Below, piece by piece: positions 12,501 to 26,711 of a DNA stretch of 64,000 bases (the stretch's first letter is position 1; each line of letters starts with the position of its first letter). The position numbers and the translations under genes are program-made. The DNA is from Marasmius tenuissimus (lineage: Eukaryota > Basidiomycota > Agaricomycetes > Agaricales > Marasmiaceae). The DNA lies in NCBI GenBank assembly GCA_029532415.1, contig JAQOTA010000052.1, positions 62,001 through 126,000 on the forward strand. The letters are read 5' to 3'. Below the pieces are notes generated by a model, which made no database searches, had not been told where the DNA came from, and was given only the letters and a program-made list of their open reading frames with translations.

Positions 12501-13903
12501 AGTTCCTCTGCATCCACCACATCCCCCTCCTCGAAGACTTGGTCAAGATCAGGTGAGATCCCAGACTCATTCCCACCGGTCGCGTTCTCGTCCACCAGAC
12601 GTAGACACAGAACATTGCTGGCACGGGTTGATTTCTTCCGGATACTGGGAACAATGACTTTTTCAACGACCCCTTGCTGTACTAGATCACGGATCCGGCT
12701 CTGGAAGAAACGACGATCGGTCTTTGTTGGATTTGAGAAACCCTGGGAATGGCCCTGTTATTGAGATGCGCGACAAAAAGCGTCAAGACCCACGAGAGTG
12801 AGAAGCATGTTGTTTGAAACGTGCATGTTATTCTTAGAGGCTTTCAAGAGTTTGACCACGCGTGCCCTGACTAACGGCAAACTAGAGAGATGGCGAGCGT
12901 CGAGAGGAGGAAAATCGAGAGAGTTGACTGCTTCGGACTGCTCTTCCTCCTCTGCCTCAACCTTTGGTTCCGAAGCCTGGGCTTGGAGCTGCTCCGCCTT
13001 TTGTTCCTCTTCACGAATCGCTTTCCAGGACGGACTACGTTCAAAAATATATCGGTGAATAACGAAATGTGTTCCTACGCCACCATGCCGGCGTTTCACC
13101 CTTTCAACTGAGGTTAGACGAATATATCTCGAACAGATTGTCAACGCACACAAGGTTGAGTTCCAGTAATTGTTTGACCAGATAGAAACATGTCTTCTGG
13201 TCGTAACCCGACCGAGTTCCTAATTCCACCACGGTGACGCCTTTTTCTCGGCCACGCGTTATGATTTGCAGTGCAGAGTACACCATAGGACTTAGTTTTG
13301 AGAACTAAAGCTCCGATTTCAGCCGTTGAATGAACAATAGATTGAACAGGCCACTGACCCTGATGTGTGAACCTGTGATTGAGGCATAAATCGCATCAGA
13401 GTCGCAGGCGATTCGTAGCTTGTCTCCATATTCTGCCTGTAGCTCCGCCAATGGCCGTAATTTTGCGTCAGCAACAATATCCAGTTCCGGCGGTTGCATT
13501 TCTACATGCGCCTCCCCTCGAGCATTCGCTTTCCGCTTTGCGCTAGTTTGAGGTGCTATCCAAACTTCCGAGGTGATGCCTTCGGGAATCAGACCAACGC
13601 GAACTGTGGGCTGTTGAACGATAAGCGACCATACGAATGCGCAGAACGCATCGTCGACGTTTTGGACGTGTGCGGAGGAATGATTTTCATAGAAACCGCG
13701 CACGAATGTGCTGAGTCGAGAAACACTACAGCCTGAGAGTCAAAATTAAATTAGCGAGGAGAACAGAAAAAAAAGCAGTGGCCAGGGTTCGAACATAGAG
13801 CTCCGTTTTTCGAGCCCTATTTTCAATGGCCCAAAAGGGAAAACTCACCAAGATCACCATCGAATGCAAGTTCACCCAAGCAATGATTCAAAAGTTCGTC
13901 CAT
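6575..13903 (-). CDS. TFIIIC B-block binding subunit (Tfc3/GTF3C1-like)
   Basis: Largest subunit of transcription factor IIIC, which binds the B box of tRNA genes to recruit TFIIIB and Pol III. The start at 13903 (MDELLNHCLGELAFDGDLG) and many exons follow. The B-block winged-helix region lies near 13150-13290 (YSALQIITRGREKGVTVVEL), a second winged helix near 12190-12430 (MNATIHRQIIELLEDSG), and the C-terminal segment typical of the tau138 family near 6840-7000 (ALQENRIVKNRCNAPFAPPA). The central exon 8905-11601 is joined in frame to the upstream exon by a 50-60 base intron near 11705-11760. Three AT-hook like motifs sit in the middle: GVGRPPK (about 11945), KRGRPPKN (about 11675) and KRGRPRKN (about 11620). 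Introns in the 3' third (6575-8700) are not all resolved. The gene is head to head with the RINT1-like gene. Confidence 0.87.
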
Positions 13904-14247
13904 CGTCCTCCACCGCTCCCAGGTCGTTGACCTCCAGATGTTTCAAGTGGCCTCGCCTAAAGCCTCAGAGTGGACGGTAACAGGAAAAGTCGAAGTTCTG
14001 AAGGCGAGGGAGATAGAAGAGGTATTCCAAGATTTCAGGCAGTGGCCCTTGCTTTGCCTCTACTGGGCCTCGAGGAATTGCCCAGTGGGTCCAATAGGTC
14101 GAAACGAGGTCCGAGTCAAATCCGACAATGGCGCCGATAGCTATCGATTCCCGTGACGATAGGACGTGATACTGTGACTTTGTGCCGGCATCGCGCGCCA
14201 AATGAGCGCTTAAATACGTTGCATCCGCTTGTCCACCACACACGTCC
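13904..14247. promoter_or_regulatory. Divergent promoter, TFIIIC subunit / RINT1-like
   Basis: 344 bases between two start codons pointing away from each other. No coding evidence is convincing here; it should hold promoters for both genes. No clear TATA box was seen, as expected for housekeeping genes. Confidence 0.55.
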
Positions 14248-17200
14248 ATGAGCTCTCAAGAAATTCATGCTCTACGACAGTCTCCGGCAAAGCAACCTCT
14301 AGAGCAAGAAGAACTTCTGTATCTGAACTCCAAATTTCGCAATGTCGCCGACTTGGTAGAACTTGATGCGGCAGTGTCCGAGGCACAACATCGTCGCGAG
14401 GACGCAACATCCAAAGTGCGTCTCAGTTTTGTACCCGTACAGACATACGAATCTTGAATTTGTTTAGCTTGGCTCCTCAAAAGCTCAATTGGATGAATTG
14501 ATTACAAACAGCAGAGAGTCTGCTGAATCCTATGTGCAGACTGCTCAAGGGCTATCCCTGATTCGACATTCTATTGCAGACGAACTACAGGAATTATCAG
14601 AACGGTTGATTTCCGTCTCCTCGAACGGTCTATCACCCACTCTACTTGAGGACGTAGAAGCTTTACATCGTAACCTCAAGGAGCTGGAGAGCGTTAGAGG
14701 CTATGTGAGAATCATTGAACATGCTTTGAGCTTAAGGTTCGTCTATTCTGCTCACCAGGTTACCTGAGACTCAAGGCATTGCAGCGAATCCGCCGTGAGG
14801 GACGTTCGAGAAGCTGCAGCTGCTTCGGCCTCTCTGTCCAAAAACTCGGTTGCGCAATATCAAGCCCTTCATGCTTTCGTCTCGCGCGTGTCAGCCACCT
14901 GCTCCAGCTCAGAAGAGGCCAATCAGACGTTACACCTTGTATCATTCATCTCTGCTGTCTATGAGAGGACGTGGTCTGACATCAAGGAAGCATTGGCGTC
15001 GTACGTCCATATTGCAGCTTCTTACAGATGTGTCATCCTGATATATCCCAGGTCATTGTTGGAAGCTGCTGAGCAGCTCAAATGGCCCACGACCATCGAT
15101 TACCGTACTTGCAAACCCGAAATACGGGCCAATTTCGAGCGTGCATTCTTTCATCTACTACAGCTTCAACAAATGTATGTCTATTGCCCGGGATGACGTC
15201 TCCGCAGCTGACATTTCTGAGCAGTGGCGAGCAGATCAGAACGGAACCGAATGCCTCTGAGGACAGAGGGGGCCTCTACCCGTTGGAAGCGTTGGTCAAA
15301 CCCATATCCCTACGATTCAAATACCACTTTGAGGGTGAACGTCAGACCAATCGGCCCGATAAAGTCAGTTTTCTTCAATTCCCTCAGCCCTGGTCCATTC
15401 GATCACTTTGCTGAATCTTGATCCCATGCGGATTTCTTTAGCCGGAGTGGTATTTCACGCACGTCCTGAATGCCATTCACGACCAGCGACCATTCATGGA
15501 AAACGTTATTCAGCCATTGATTGCCAAGGGCGGATACGGCAATTTCAACGCCTGGGTATGTGTGTAAATTGGTTCAGAGGCTTGGCTTAAACTTCCCTGT
15601 TCAGAGAGAATTCACTGTGTTGACGCTCCCGCTACTATCGCGGAAACTTCGTCGGACAGCCCCGTCCTTATTGTTGCATCCATCACTTCTCGCACATACG
15701 ATCTATCAGGCCCTATCATTTGACGCGTCTTTGATTGAACTTGGTTTCAATTTGAAAGACACAACCGCTCAACGGGCGGGCGAAGATGAGACCATATGGC
15801 CAGGGGTCAGCGACGTTATTTTAGGCAAGAAGGAGTGGTTCGACTCGTGGGTGGAAGGCGAGAAGAGATGTGAGTACAGCACGGCTCAAGTCCTGGGAAA
15901 AAACCTCTCTGAACGTCTCTGCCAGTTGCTGAGACTCAGTACAACGATATCATTAGTGCCACGGACGCATGGCAGATAGCGGACGATGATGGCGAAGACT
16001 CAGAAGCCCTCACTGACACGAGGACTACAAATTCAGCAAGACGAGTAAGAGCCTTGGTTCAGCAGACTACAGGTGGTGCTCTTGCCTTCTCGTATCTTAT
16101 GGTGGTAATTGACCAGCCTGTTTAGAACGCTATTCCGCTCTTCCTGACTTCTCACATCGTACTCGATTCCTCATTTCCGTCCAGCTCCCTATCCTCGAAT
16201 CCTATTACGCTCGGATATCCGCCTCTCTGGACGCTTTCGAAACGTTGTCATCCGCGTTGATTCGTGCAGTTCCTGGTGCGCTCGGGGTGTCTTTGGGTGT
16301 GAAGGATGACTCGAGTGTGAACGTCGACACCCGCCGCCTTACAACTGGCATTGATGGGGTTCAGAGACTCTGCAAGGCGCTCCTCAGCGCGAGGCACATC
16401 ACGTCCGCCCTGAAGGTTTGGGGCGAAGATCTAGTGAGTTCAAGTGTTCATCACACGTGATGCGATTTCTGATGTTTCCAAATAGTTCTTCATTGAGCTT
16501 TGGACAGAAATCAATCAACGGGCAGGACTGCGAGCTCAGGCCCATGCTAACCCGGCTCTTCCCAATCCCACACCCGGCAATACAGCGGGCACAATATTCG
16601 AGGAATTGATTTCGACGTACCAGAAACTCTCCCAGAGGACCGAGGACGTCATCGTACAGCAGATATGTGCAGAGGTTGAAGCCGCTCTTAAGGCACATCT
16701 CAATACCATAACTTCGTAAGTGCCGTCCCCACACGCCGAGATGGCCAAGGTGGCTGATACCTGTATTAGGCAAAACGCGAACACACCACCCTCCGATGAT
16801 GTTGCTGTGTCTCAAACGCTGTTGGGCCCGTTGGCTCTGCTTTCTACCCATTTGACATACGCGCGGGGCACGCTTCCAAGGTCAACTATGACCGTCTTAT
16901 ATCGGCGTATTGCTTCGAGGTTGGCAGACCACATCTTGCAGCGACAGATACTCTACCGTGGACACGTTTCTCCGGCAGAGGGCAAGGAAGCACTCGCAGA
17001 ATGCGAGTTGTGGGTAGAAACCTGCCACAGGGGTTTGGGCGGATCGCTCGGAGGCGGTCGAAAGCGTGTAGAGACGCCTTGGGGGAAACTCCTACAGGCG
17101 GGAAGAGTAGTCGTGGCCAACGGTGAAATTCGAGATCGGATTGCCCAGGCGACGTTTGGCATGATGGACCAGGAGGAATGGGAATCAACGATGACGGATA

Positions 17201-17262
17201 CGACCGGTTTCCAGGAGTTGAGTAGAGACGAGGTCGGCAGGATCCTTCGCAGACGAGATTGA
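14248..17262 (+). CDS. RINT1/TIP20 family vesicle tethering protein
   Basis: Predicted subunit of the Dsl1/NRZ tethering complex, which captures Golgi-derived COPI vesicles at the endoplasmic reticulum and interacts with SNAREs. The N-terminus (MSSQEIHALRQSPAKQPLEQ) leads into a helical coiled region (about 14470-14750, IRHSIADELQELSERLISV). The RINT1/TIP20 helical domain follows, with WYFTHVLNAI near 15450, LIAKGGYGNFNAW near 15520 and PILESYYARISASLDAFETL near 16190. The C-terminal exon (about 16770-17262) gives SRLADHILQRQILYRGHVSP and ends with LSRDEVGRILRRRD. About ten exons with short introns. The order and spacing of conserved blocks match the family; assignment to human RINT1 or yeast Tip20 is the same orthologous group. 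Confidence 0.85.
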
Positions 17263-17436
17263 ACGTTCTGACTGATGCTCCGTGTTCCTCGTATGTATCC
17301 TTTTACATTTAATTTCATTGAAATCGTGGACTGGTCGGGCCAAGCAAGAAAACAAACGACGACATAGGGAACAGACGTGACACTACTAAGGTTACAGACT
17401 AGACACATAATACAAGCTATCCATCACATGCGAGCG

Positions 17437-20150
<2,714 letters not shown>

Positions 20151-21958
20151 GGAGATTGAAGAAAGAAGGTGAGAGTTGGAGGAGTTACGCGACGCGTCTG
20201 GTCTGATGACAATGAAGAGTACAGTGACAGTTTGAGCGTTACCGTCACAGTAAGTCACACTACGACAAGTGTACGACATTACATATCACAAGTTCAAACC
20301 AGAACCAGGAACGGCTGAGTCAGGGCAAATTTTTCATCGCAACCACCTCCAGGACCGCCAGGCTGAGGTTGCTGTAGTATTTCCTGCAGTCGAACAGGTT
20401 GTAACTAAATCAACTAGGTATACAAGTCGTATACAGGTACAAAAGAATTGATGATCCGGCACTACTGATAAACCAATGAGAGTAAGAAATGGTAAAGCCT
20501 AAAGAGGACGCTCATTATGGAGTTATGACAACGATTTTTGCAACTAGAACAAAAGAGTGTGAGGCTGTCATGCACGGCCCTCTCGCATCACGGCCGCAGA
20601 ATCGAGCTTTGGTAACGAATGAAAAGTTCGGCCTGACAACATGGAACATTGGAGATCCGGTAAAGCAACCAACAACGATGAGAAAAGAGGTGTATAACGA
20701 TAGCAGCGTCTCAACCCTACTCCGAGAGAGAGGCATGGCCAGTGTTCGAGGAAAGCATTGCGCACTTAGGTCGGGACAACGTCGGGGACAGGGTCAGTAT
20801 GTAAATTTTTCAGGTAAGGTTGGAAGGACGGACTCACATGGGGGTCATTAGCATCGAAGTACGAAGTTCAAGCATTTACTCGTCTTCTCTGCGCCAGTCC
20901 CTGCTGCCAGTAATCTGCCTCCTCCAGTCCCGACTCCCCGTTATTTGACGTCTCCAGTCCCTGCTACCAGTGATCTGTCGCTCTTCGACTTCTGCAACCT
21001 GCCAACCAAGGTACCCGAATTCAGAACCAAGCATGGTCACCGAGAGGTAAAACAACTCACAGGGGCTGCGATCGCGGACGCAACGAAAAGAGTCAAAACG
21101 AGAGCATAGCTTCTCAGCAACATTGCTGGGTGATGTGGTTTAGGATGATGGGGATGGAGAGGGTTTGATTAGGAAAGTTGATATCACGGCGGGGCGGGGA
21201 AAAGGTCGCCCGCGCAAGACGCGCACTTTTAAGAGACTTGGGAAATATAAATTACCACAGGGACACTTGCTGGCAACAGAGATCATGATATAAACCGAAC
21301 CGGGTTCAAATTATGGGATCCAGGGGTTCGTCCATTCCGAGCCTCCGGGCTGCGCCATTCGGCATGGTTCCCCATTCAAAAGCTCCAATCCATGCAATGC
21401 CTCATGACAGGGACGTTGCTCCCACACATATGTGATAGCACCTTGTACCTGAGAGGAATCTGGGAAAGGGAATGGAAATCAACCCACGCGCGTGTCAGTT
21501 GAGACAACGGGATGTTCGAGATACTCAGTGCACGACCAGGCACCGCCGGTGTCGGCGCCATGGAATGGGCGAAGAGTAAAAGGGACACCGCAGTTTCTTT
21601 GAAACGGATGGGCCAGGTAGCTCAAAGCGCTCAGATCTCAGGTCCAAGTTACCGCTAGTAGCTGCCTACCACATACTGTAGCAGGTACAGGCAGGTACCT
21701 TGAGATCTTATACATCATCAAGATCCAGCGTTCGTACGTGTTTATAACGGACGGTTGGGCGTGATTGATAAGACACAACGTCACCAATGGGAAGTTCTAG
21801 TATTCGTGTGGTACAGATTTTCTTGAAAGAACACAAGCCGGAGTGCGCCGCGAACACTGAAAGACTGTACCACCTTTGGACTTCACGTGTGGGGTATGCG
21901 GGGGAAATGTAGGAGGAGGAATGTCATAGGCGTATCTTCGTACAAATCCCATCTGAAT
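20151..21958. other. Large intergenic region, MCM3 to PRP17
   Basis: 1.8 kb with no gene I can support. It includes the MCM3 promoter, a 120-codon open frame at 20489-20851 with no recognisable family, a threefold 30-base tandem repeat at 20894-20983, and the PRP17 3' region. Open frames on either strand are short and not linked by convincing splice sites. Confidence 0.5.
20894..20983 (+). repeat. Three tandem 30-base imperfect repeats
   Basis: Units begin at 20894, 20924 and 20954, each starting CCAGTCCC. Period is exactly 30 bases, so a frame is preserved: read on the plus strand the units give PVPAASNLPP, PVPTPRYLTS and PVPATSDLSL. The open frame runs from 20852, just after an acceptor-like TTAG, to a stop at 21109. 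No start codon or clean upstream donor in the right phase was found. It may be a small minisatellite or an exon of an unrecognised gene. Confidence 0.7.
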
Positions 21959-24041
21959 TCAATCCTGAAAACTTCCGTCAATCAATGTATTCATCGGAGA
22001 ATAGCGACCAGGAAAGTTTACCCAAAGTTTTATCAGGCCGTCCCACGACGCTGTGACTACCTTTGACTATATAAAGAGGCACAGTCAGTGATGAACGTTT
22101 ATTAAGGGCTTTGATACTTGCCGTTTCGTGTGGTAACCACTCATGAGCGATAACCACCTTCGAGTGCGCCTTTAATCTCGATTTGATTCGCCCTGTCTTC
22201 CAATCCCAGAATACGACATTACCCTCGCCATCGCCACTGGTGATCCATTTTCCATCGGGCGAGAATCCCACTTGACAAGCGTAACCGGCTACGGAATGGC
22301 CAGCGAATCGCTTTTTGCGGTTTTGACGGAAGTTATCCGTGCTGTATATGAGGATCTGGTTATCCAGAGATTGAGCCGCAAAATATCTCTCTAAGTGGAA
22401 GGTCAATTCAGACTGTCAGACCGATCCGTCCACTGAGGTTGACGTACTGGATGGATGGAGAGTAACAGCGGGCATGGAGTGCATGTGCGGTTCCGCTATA
22501 TACTTGATCACGACAGGGATGTCGAAATCCCAAGCCCTGATGGTTTTGTCGTCCGAGGTTGTAACGAACCTCCGGTTCTCGTCGACGAATGTGATCGTGT
22601 TCACGGGCCCTAGATGTTGGTCATATTCTTGTGTTATGTCTCCCGAGTTCATGTCATACTGTGGACGGTGATGAGATGAGATGTGAACGGTTCGTCGGCG
22701 GAGAAGTAGGTACCTGAATGATCTTCTTATCGGACATTCCCGCAAGGAATATGTGTTGTTTATCCTGGTCGGGATGGAAGCGAACAACATACGGTATTTT
22801 TCCATTCCCGAACCGCTTCAGACACTGTCCGGTCTCCGTGTCCCATAATTTGATTGAGCGGTCGTAGGCGCAGGAGAGGAATTGCCTTCCATCATTGGAA
22901 AATGTAACGTCTTTGACCGCCTTCGAATGCCCATGGAACGTGCGTAGACAGTTACCGTGCGTGTAAACGTCCCAGAGCTAGACGCGAGAAAATCATGAGC
23001 CGACGGCAGCTTTTGAATCAAATCTAGGGTTGTAGTTACCTTTATCTTGGTGTCCATTGACCCGCTCAACATTAAATGACCACTCTCGGGAAATAGTCGA
23101 ATGACGGATACACCCTTCGTATGTCCGGTCCACGTATGAATGCACACCTTGGGAATAAAGCAGTCCTGTGATCCTGCCTCTTGGAGAAGAGTGGGGGCTT
23201 CGGCAACTGGCGGCGAGATGTAGGTTCGTCCTTGATAGTCGGTCATCTGTTTGCCGTGGAAAGTGGACGATTCTTGCCCCGAGACACCAGGGTTCGGCTT
23301 CGATCGTCTCGAAGTCTTTGTTTCTTCCTCGTCCTCTTCGTCGTCGTCGGCATCTCCCTCGTCGGCCTGCACGCCAGTCAAGAAATGTGTATCCGGTTCA
23401 TCTCCGTCCCAAGTTGCCCAGGGACCCACATACGCTCCTTCTCCTTCAACAACTTCGAGATCTCCTTTTTGCTTCCGCTTCCGCTTGAGTTCCTTGCGCT
23501 GATTTTTCGTCGCACGTAGAGTGTCCACGGTTGCAAAATTATTGGCCTGAGCCTTGTCCAAAGCACCCACAAAAGCGGGCGCGTTGGGGTCTACCGAGGG
23601 ATTGGCGGAGTAGCCGAGGATGGAATGAGTGAGATGTTGAGCACGGAAAGAGTGCTCAGTCATAGACTGCTCCTCGACGTGACCAGCAAGAGCGTTCTGG
23701 TTCAAGAACCGTTTCTTGTCGCCAAAGGGGTTCTCCGGGCCTTGTACAGGCAGCATCATGTCCTGGTACGGTATATTTACATTCATTTGCGTATCGGTCG
23801 GGCGTGTAACTAGCGACGTTTGGTTCAAAGGATCCTGATTGAGGAAATCAGAGGGCTCTGAATACAAGGAGAAGATATTGCTACTCACCTCAGCTAACAC
23901 ATGGGGTGCCGCCTCAGTTTTCAGACTTTGAGATTCTTCTGTGCGAGGCTTCTTCGCGGCTGGTATCGAAGAAAGACCAAAGGTATCGTTTGAGTCAACA
24001 GGTTCATCCTCTCCGGAGGAGTAACCTTGAACAAGAGACAT
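21959..24041 (-). CDS. PRP17: Pre-mRNA splicing factor PRP17/CDC40 (WD40)
   Basis: Second-step spliceosome factor with a C-terminal WD40 propeller. The start at 24041 gives [13 protein letters not shown], the conserved N-terminal opening of CDC40. The first half is low complexity with a basic segment ([16 protein letters not shown]) and an acidic run near 23330. WD repeats start at about 23150 ([20 protein letters not shown]) and include [33 protein letters not shown] and [20 protein letters not shown]. The last intron (22067-22121) is GC-AG: only the donor GCAAGT, joined to an acceptor TATAG, restores the conserved ending [16 protein letters not shown] longer open frame begins at 24209 but overlaps the neighbouring leader and its extra N-terminus has no support. 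Head to head with the MYB-zinc finger gene. Confidence 0.94.
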
Positions 24042-24229
24042 AGCGTCTGTTATGAGAGAGAACTTGAACAGGAGGTTTTCACGCCAAAGCGTTGAATTCG
24101 AACGAGGTTGAGTTGAACGCGCGAGAGGCTGTGACGTGCTGTGACACACTGTCGCACTGCCACCAGCTCCAGAGCCAAACGGTCCGACCACCGTCCGTCC
24201 TACTCCCATCGTCTTGTCATGCCAGAGGT
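24042..24229. promoter_or_regulatory. Divergent promoter, PRP17 / MYB-zinc finger
   Basis: 188 bases separate the two start codons. Both genes must share this stretch for promoters and leaders. It is rich in short C and CA stretches and has no evident TATA box. Confidence 0.6.
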
Positions 24230-26446
24230 ATGGTAGAGAAGGCAGCTAGTCGACCGTGGACCAAGGCAGAGGATGAGCTCCTAAGGGCTGCAGTCGGAAT
24301 CCATGGCGCACATGATAACTGGAAAGCTGTTGCCACCCAAGTCCCTGGCCGTAACAACAAATCTTGTCGAAAGGTGAGTACTATGCTTTTTGCACCCTTG
24401 GGACTAGCTGATCTTTGTCGTTGGCCTTGATCAGAGGTGGTTGCACTCTCTCTCTCCCACAATCAAGAAAACACCATGGACACTCGATGAAGATAATCGC
24501 TTGCTAGAGCTTATGGCCGTACATGGACAGAAGTGGTCCCTTATTGCACGTCAGATACCTGGCAGAACCGATGATGCTTGCTCCAAACGATATAATGAAG
24601 CCTTGGATCCAAGTCTTAGGAAGGGGGAGTGGACCGCAGAAGAAGACGAACAACTCCTCAAAACCTTGCAGGAGATAGGACAGTACAGCTGGAAGGAAAT
24701 TGGGCAATGTTTGCAGCGTAGCGGCCTGGATTGCCGCAATCGGTAAACAGTGTTAGCTGGCCGAATTTGGGATCATGAAAGTCTAATGCTATCTTAGGTA
24801 CAAGTTACTTGAGCGGAAGCGCAAGAGTGCAGAAACACGCCCAGTTGAATCTTCCAAGGAAAGCTCTCAAGAGGCTGTAGCTCAGACCATGGACCCTCCC
24901 CCACAACTGGGTTTCAATCCGCCATACTATCCGCCGGAATCTTACCCTCTGTATCAGGAGGGCACATCGTTCAGTTATCGGGAACCAACACCAGACACTC
25001 AGCTGACACCTCTCTTCACACAGGTGCACCCCTTCCAGCTTTCGCCGTCTTCCCTCAGTGCTGCCCTCACTGATCCTTCCCTCTCCTCGACCTCCAACCT
25101 CCTTCATCCCACATCCTTGCATCCTTCTAGTTGCAACACCCCGTCCGCGCAGCCTTCACCAACCCTTTCGCCCTCTGGCCATGCTTCAGGAGGGGATCTC
25201 ATTGACGAACCGAATTTGCTGGGCAATTTTCCGGTGTCAACAGAATATCTGTTCCACAGTCAATCTATGTCATCGATATACTCAGAAGCCATCATTGCTG
25301 TGGACCCTCCCATCCCCATACAAGGCAGCATTTTGGATTCACCCTACCCGAATCCCACACTCGATTTTAGTAAATCGCCCCTCCCCGTGCATTTCGACGA
25401 CCTTCCTTCGTTCTATGACCGCCATGCTGGCAGTCCTTTCACTAACACGTCGCCGGAGACCAACGTGGGAGAAGTGTCAGCTTCCTGCAGTCCTTTCGAA
25501 CACGAGGCCCAGCTCCCGCCGACATCCCTTCCGGACGTGATACCTGAGGAAGGTCTTCGTCATCATCCATCACCGCCGGAATCTCTCCTCTTCTCAGGCG
25601 CGTCCACGAGTCGAGCGCCCACCCCGTCAGAGCCCATGCTGGCCAAGAAACCGAGCGAGCCTCCCACGCCCCGTCCAAACCAGCGCCTGTCGACGGATAT
25701 GCCTTTATCGTCGGAGTGCGTTGTCTCTTTCAGATCTCTTTTCGCTCACTAACGATATATAAATCAGTCGACGGCTACGGCCTTATGCTTGCGGGCATCC
25801 CTCTTGCTGGCCACCAGGCGCAACAACGGGTTCGTCTTGTTTTGCGATCTCGAAGGAGCTTTGGGAGCATACTAGGGCCGTTCACTTGGACGATTTCGGG
25901 GACGAAAGACCTTTTCGTTGCGCCCTCGAAGGATGTGGGAAGTCTTGGAAGGCAAGTTGTGTCCCCAGTACCGCCTTTTGTCTAGCCTGACTGTCTATCG
26001 AATGCAGAGCCTTAATGGCATCCAATATCACCTCCAAGTGTAACGAGCCTTTTCATTAGTGATTTGAACATCTGTCTAACCACATTTCGCAAGGTCGACC
26101 GCCCATTTTCAGCAAGCGCTCTCGACTACTTTCTGCGCAATAGGCAATGATGAGTCACAGCAATCTCATCCTGATTCTTCCGCGGAACAAGAGGGAGATG
26201 AGCAGGGGAAACGATACGTTTGTGACCAACCTGATTGTTTCAAGACGTACAAGAACGCCAGCGGCCTGAGATACCATAAGAAACACGTAAGTTGCACCAC
26301 TAGCCTTCCTCTTTCTCTTGGGTTTTGTAACATATATGTCACAGGGCCATCCGAAGAAGTTACCTATGCAATTGGACGACATGCCACCATCTCTTACTCG
26401 CGATCTTCCGAGCAGGATACGCAAGATGCGGAAGAAGGATGGTTAA
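24230..26446 (+). CDS. MYB (three-repeat) plus C2H2 zinc-finger regulator
   Basis: Predicted nuclear DNA-binding protein with two unlike domain types. Three MYB/SANT repeats come first: RPWTKAEDELLRAAVGIHG, KTPWTLDEDNRLLELMAVHG and KGEWTAEEDEQLLKTLQEIG, each with the regular tryptophans. A proline/serine-rich linker of about 290 residues (24850-25700) follows. The C-terminal part carries C2H2-type fingers: RPYACGHPSCW, then FRCALEGCGKSWKSLNGIQ followed by YH, and RYVCDQPDCFKTYKNASGLR followed by YHKKH, resembling the fingers of Sfp1/JAZF1 proteins. I find no break between halves: the linker frame is open and exon phases match. Introns are at about 24374-24435, 24744-24797, 25710-25767, 25952-26007 (GC-AG donor GCAAGT), 26040-26095 and 26287-26345. 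The start at 24230 is chosen because it lies just before the first MYB repeat. A longer start at 24092 is in frame but less likely. Confidence 0.82.
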
Positions 26447-26711
26447 ATGAATCTATTTGGGAAATCAAGTTATGGGAATCCAGCAATTTTGTTGTTGTAG
26501 TTTACTTGTTTGTAAGATACACATTACAGCTAATCGATAATCCTCCATAGCCTCGTTCATCTATCGCCTGTACGACTTAGCAACCAATCCTCTCTCAGAC
26601 TCGCGGGGATATCGATACCTAAACCGGACTCCAGGGCAATGTTTCTGTGGATTCCCAAGGTCTAGACAAAGAGCCAACGTTACCCTTCATGTTACACCGG
26701 TCTATCGACTA

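Noticed and set aside
13770..13800. A B-box-like GGTTCGAAC near the 5' end of the TFIIIC subunit gene, as in a tRNA
   Set aside because: No A box or cloverleaf pairing nearby and the bases after it do not fit; it lies within an intron of the gene.
20489..20851. 120-codon plus-strand open frame
   Set aside because: No recognisable family; attempts to splice it to the repeat frame downstream failed on phase or intron length.
21295..21345. GGGTTCAAAT and GGGGTTCG stretches that could suggest a tRNA
   Set aside because: I could not fold an acceptor stem or find an A box at the right distance.
24092..24229. Longer N-terminus of the MYB-zinc finger protein
   Set aside because: It would use most of the shared promoter and shows no MYB or other domain.
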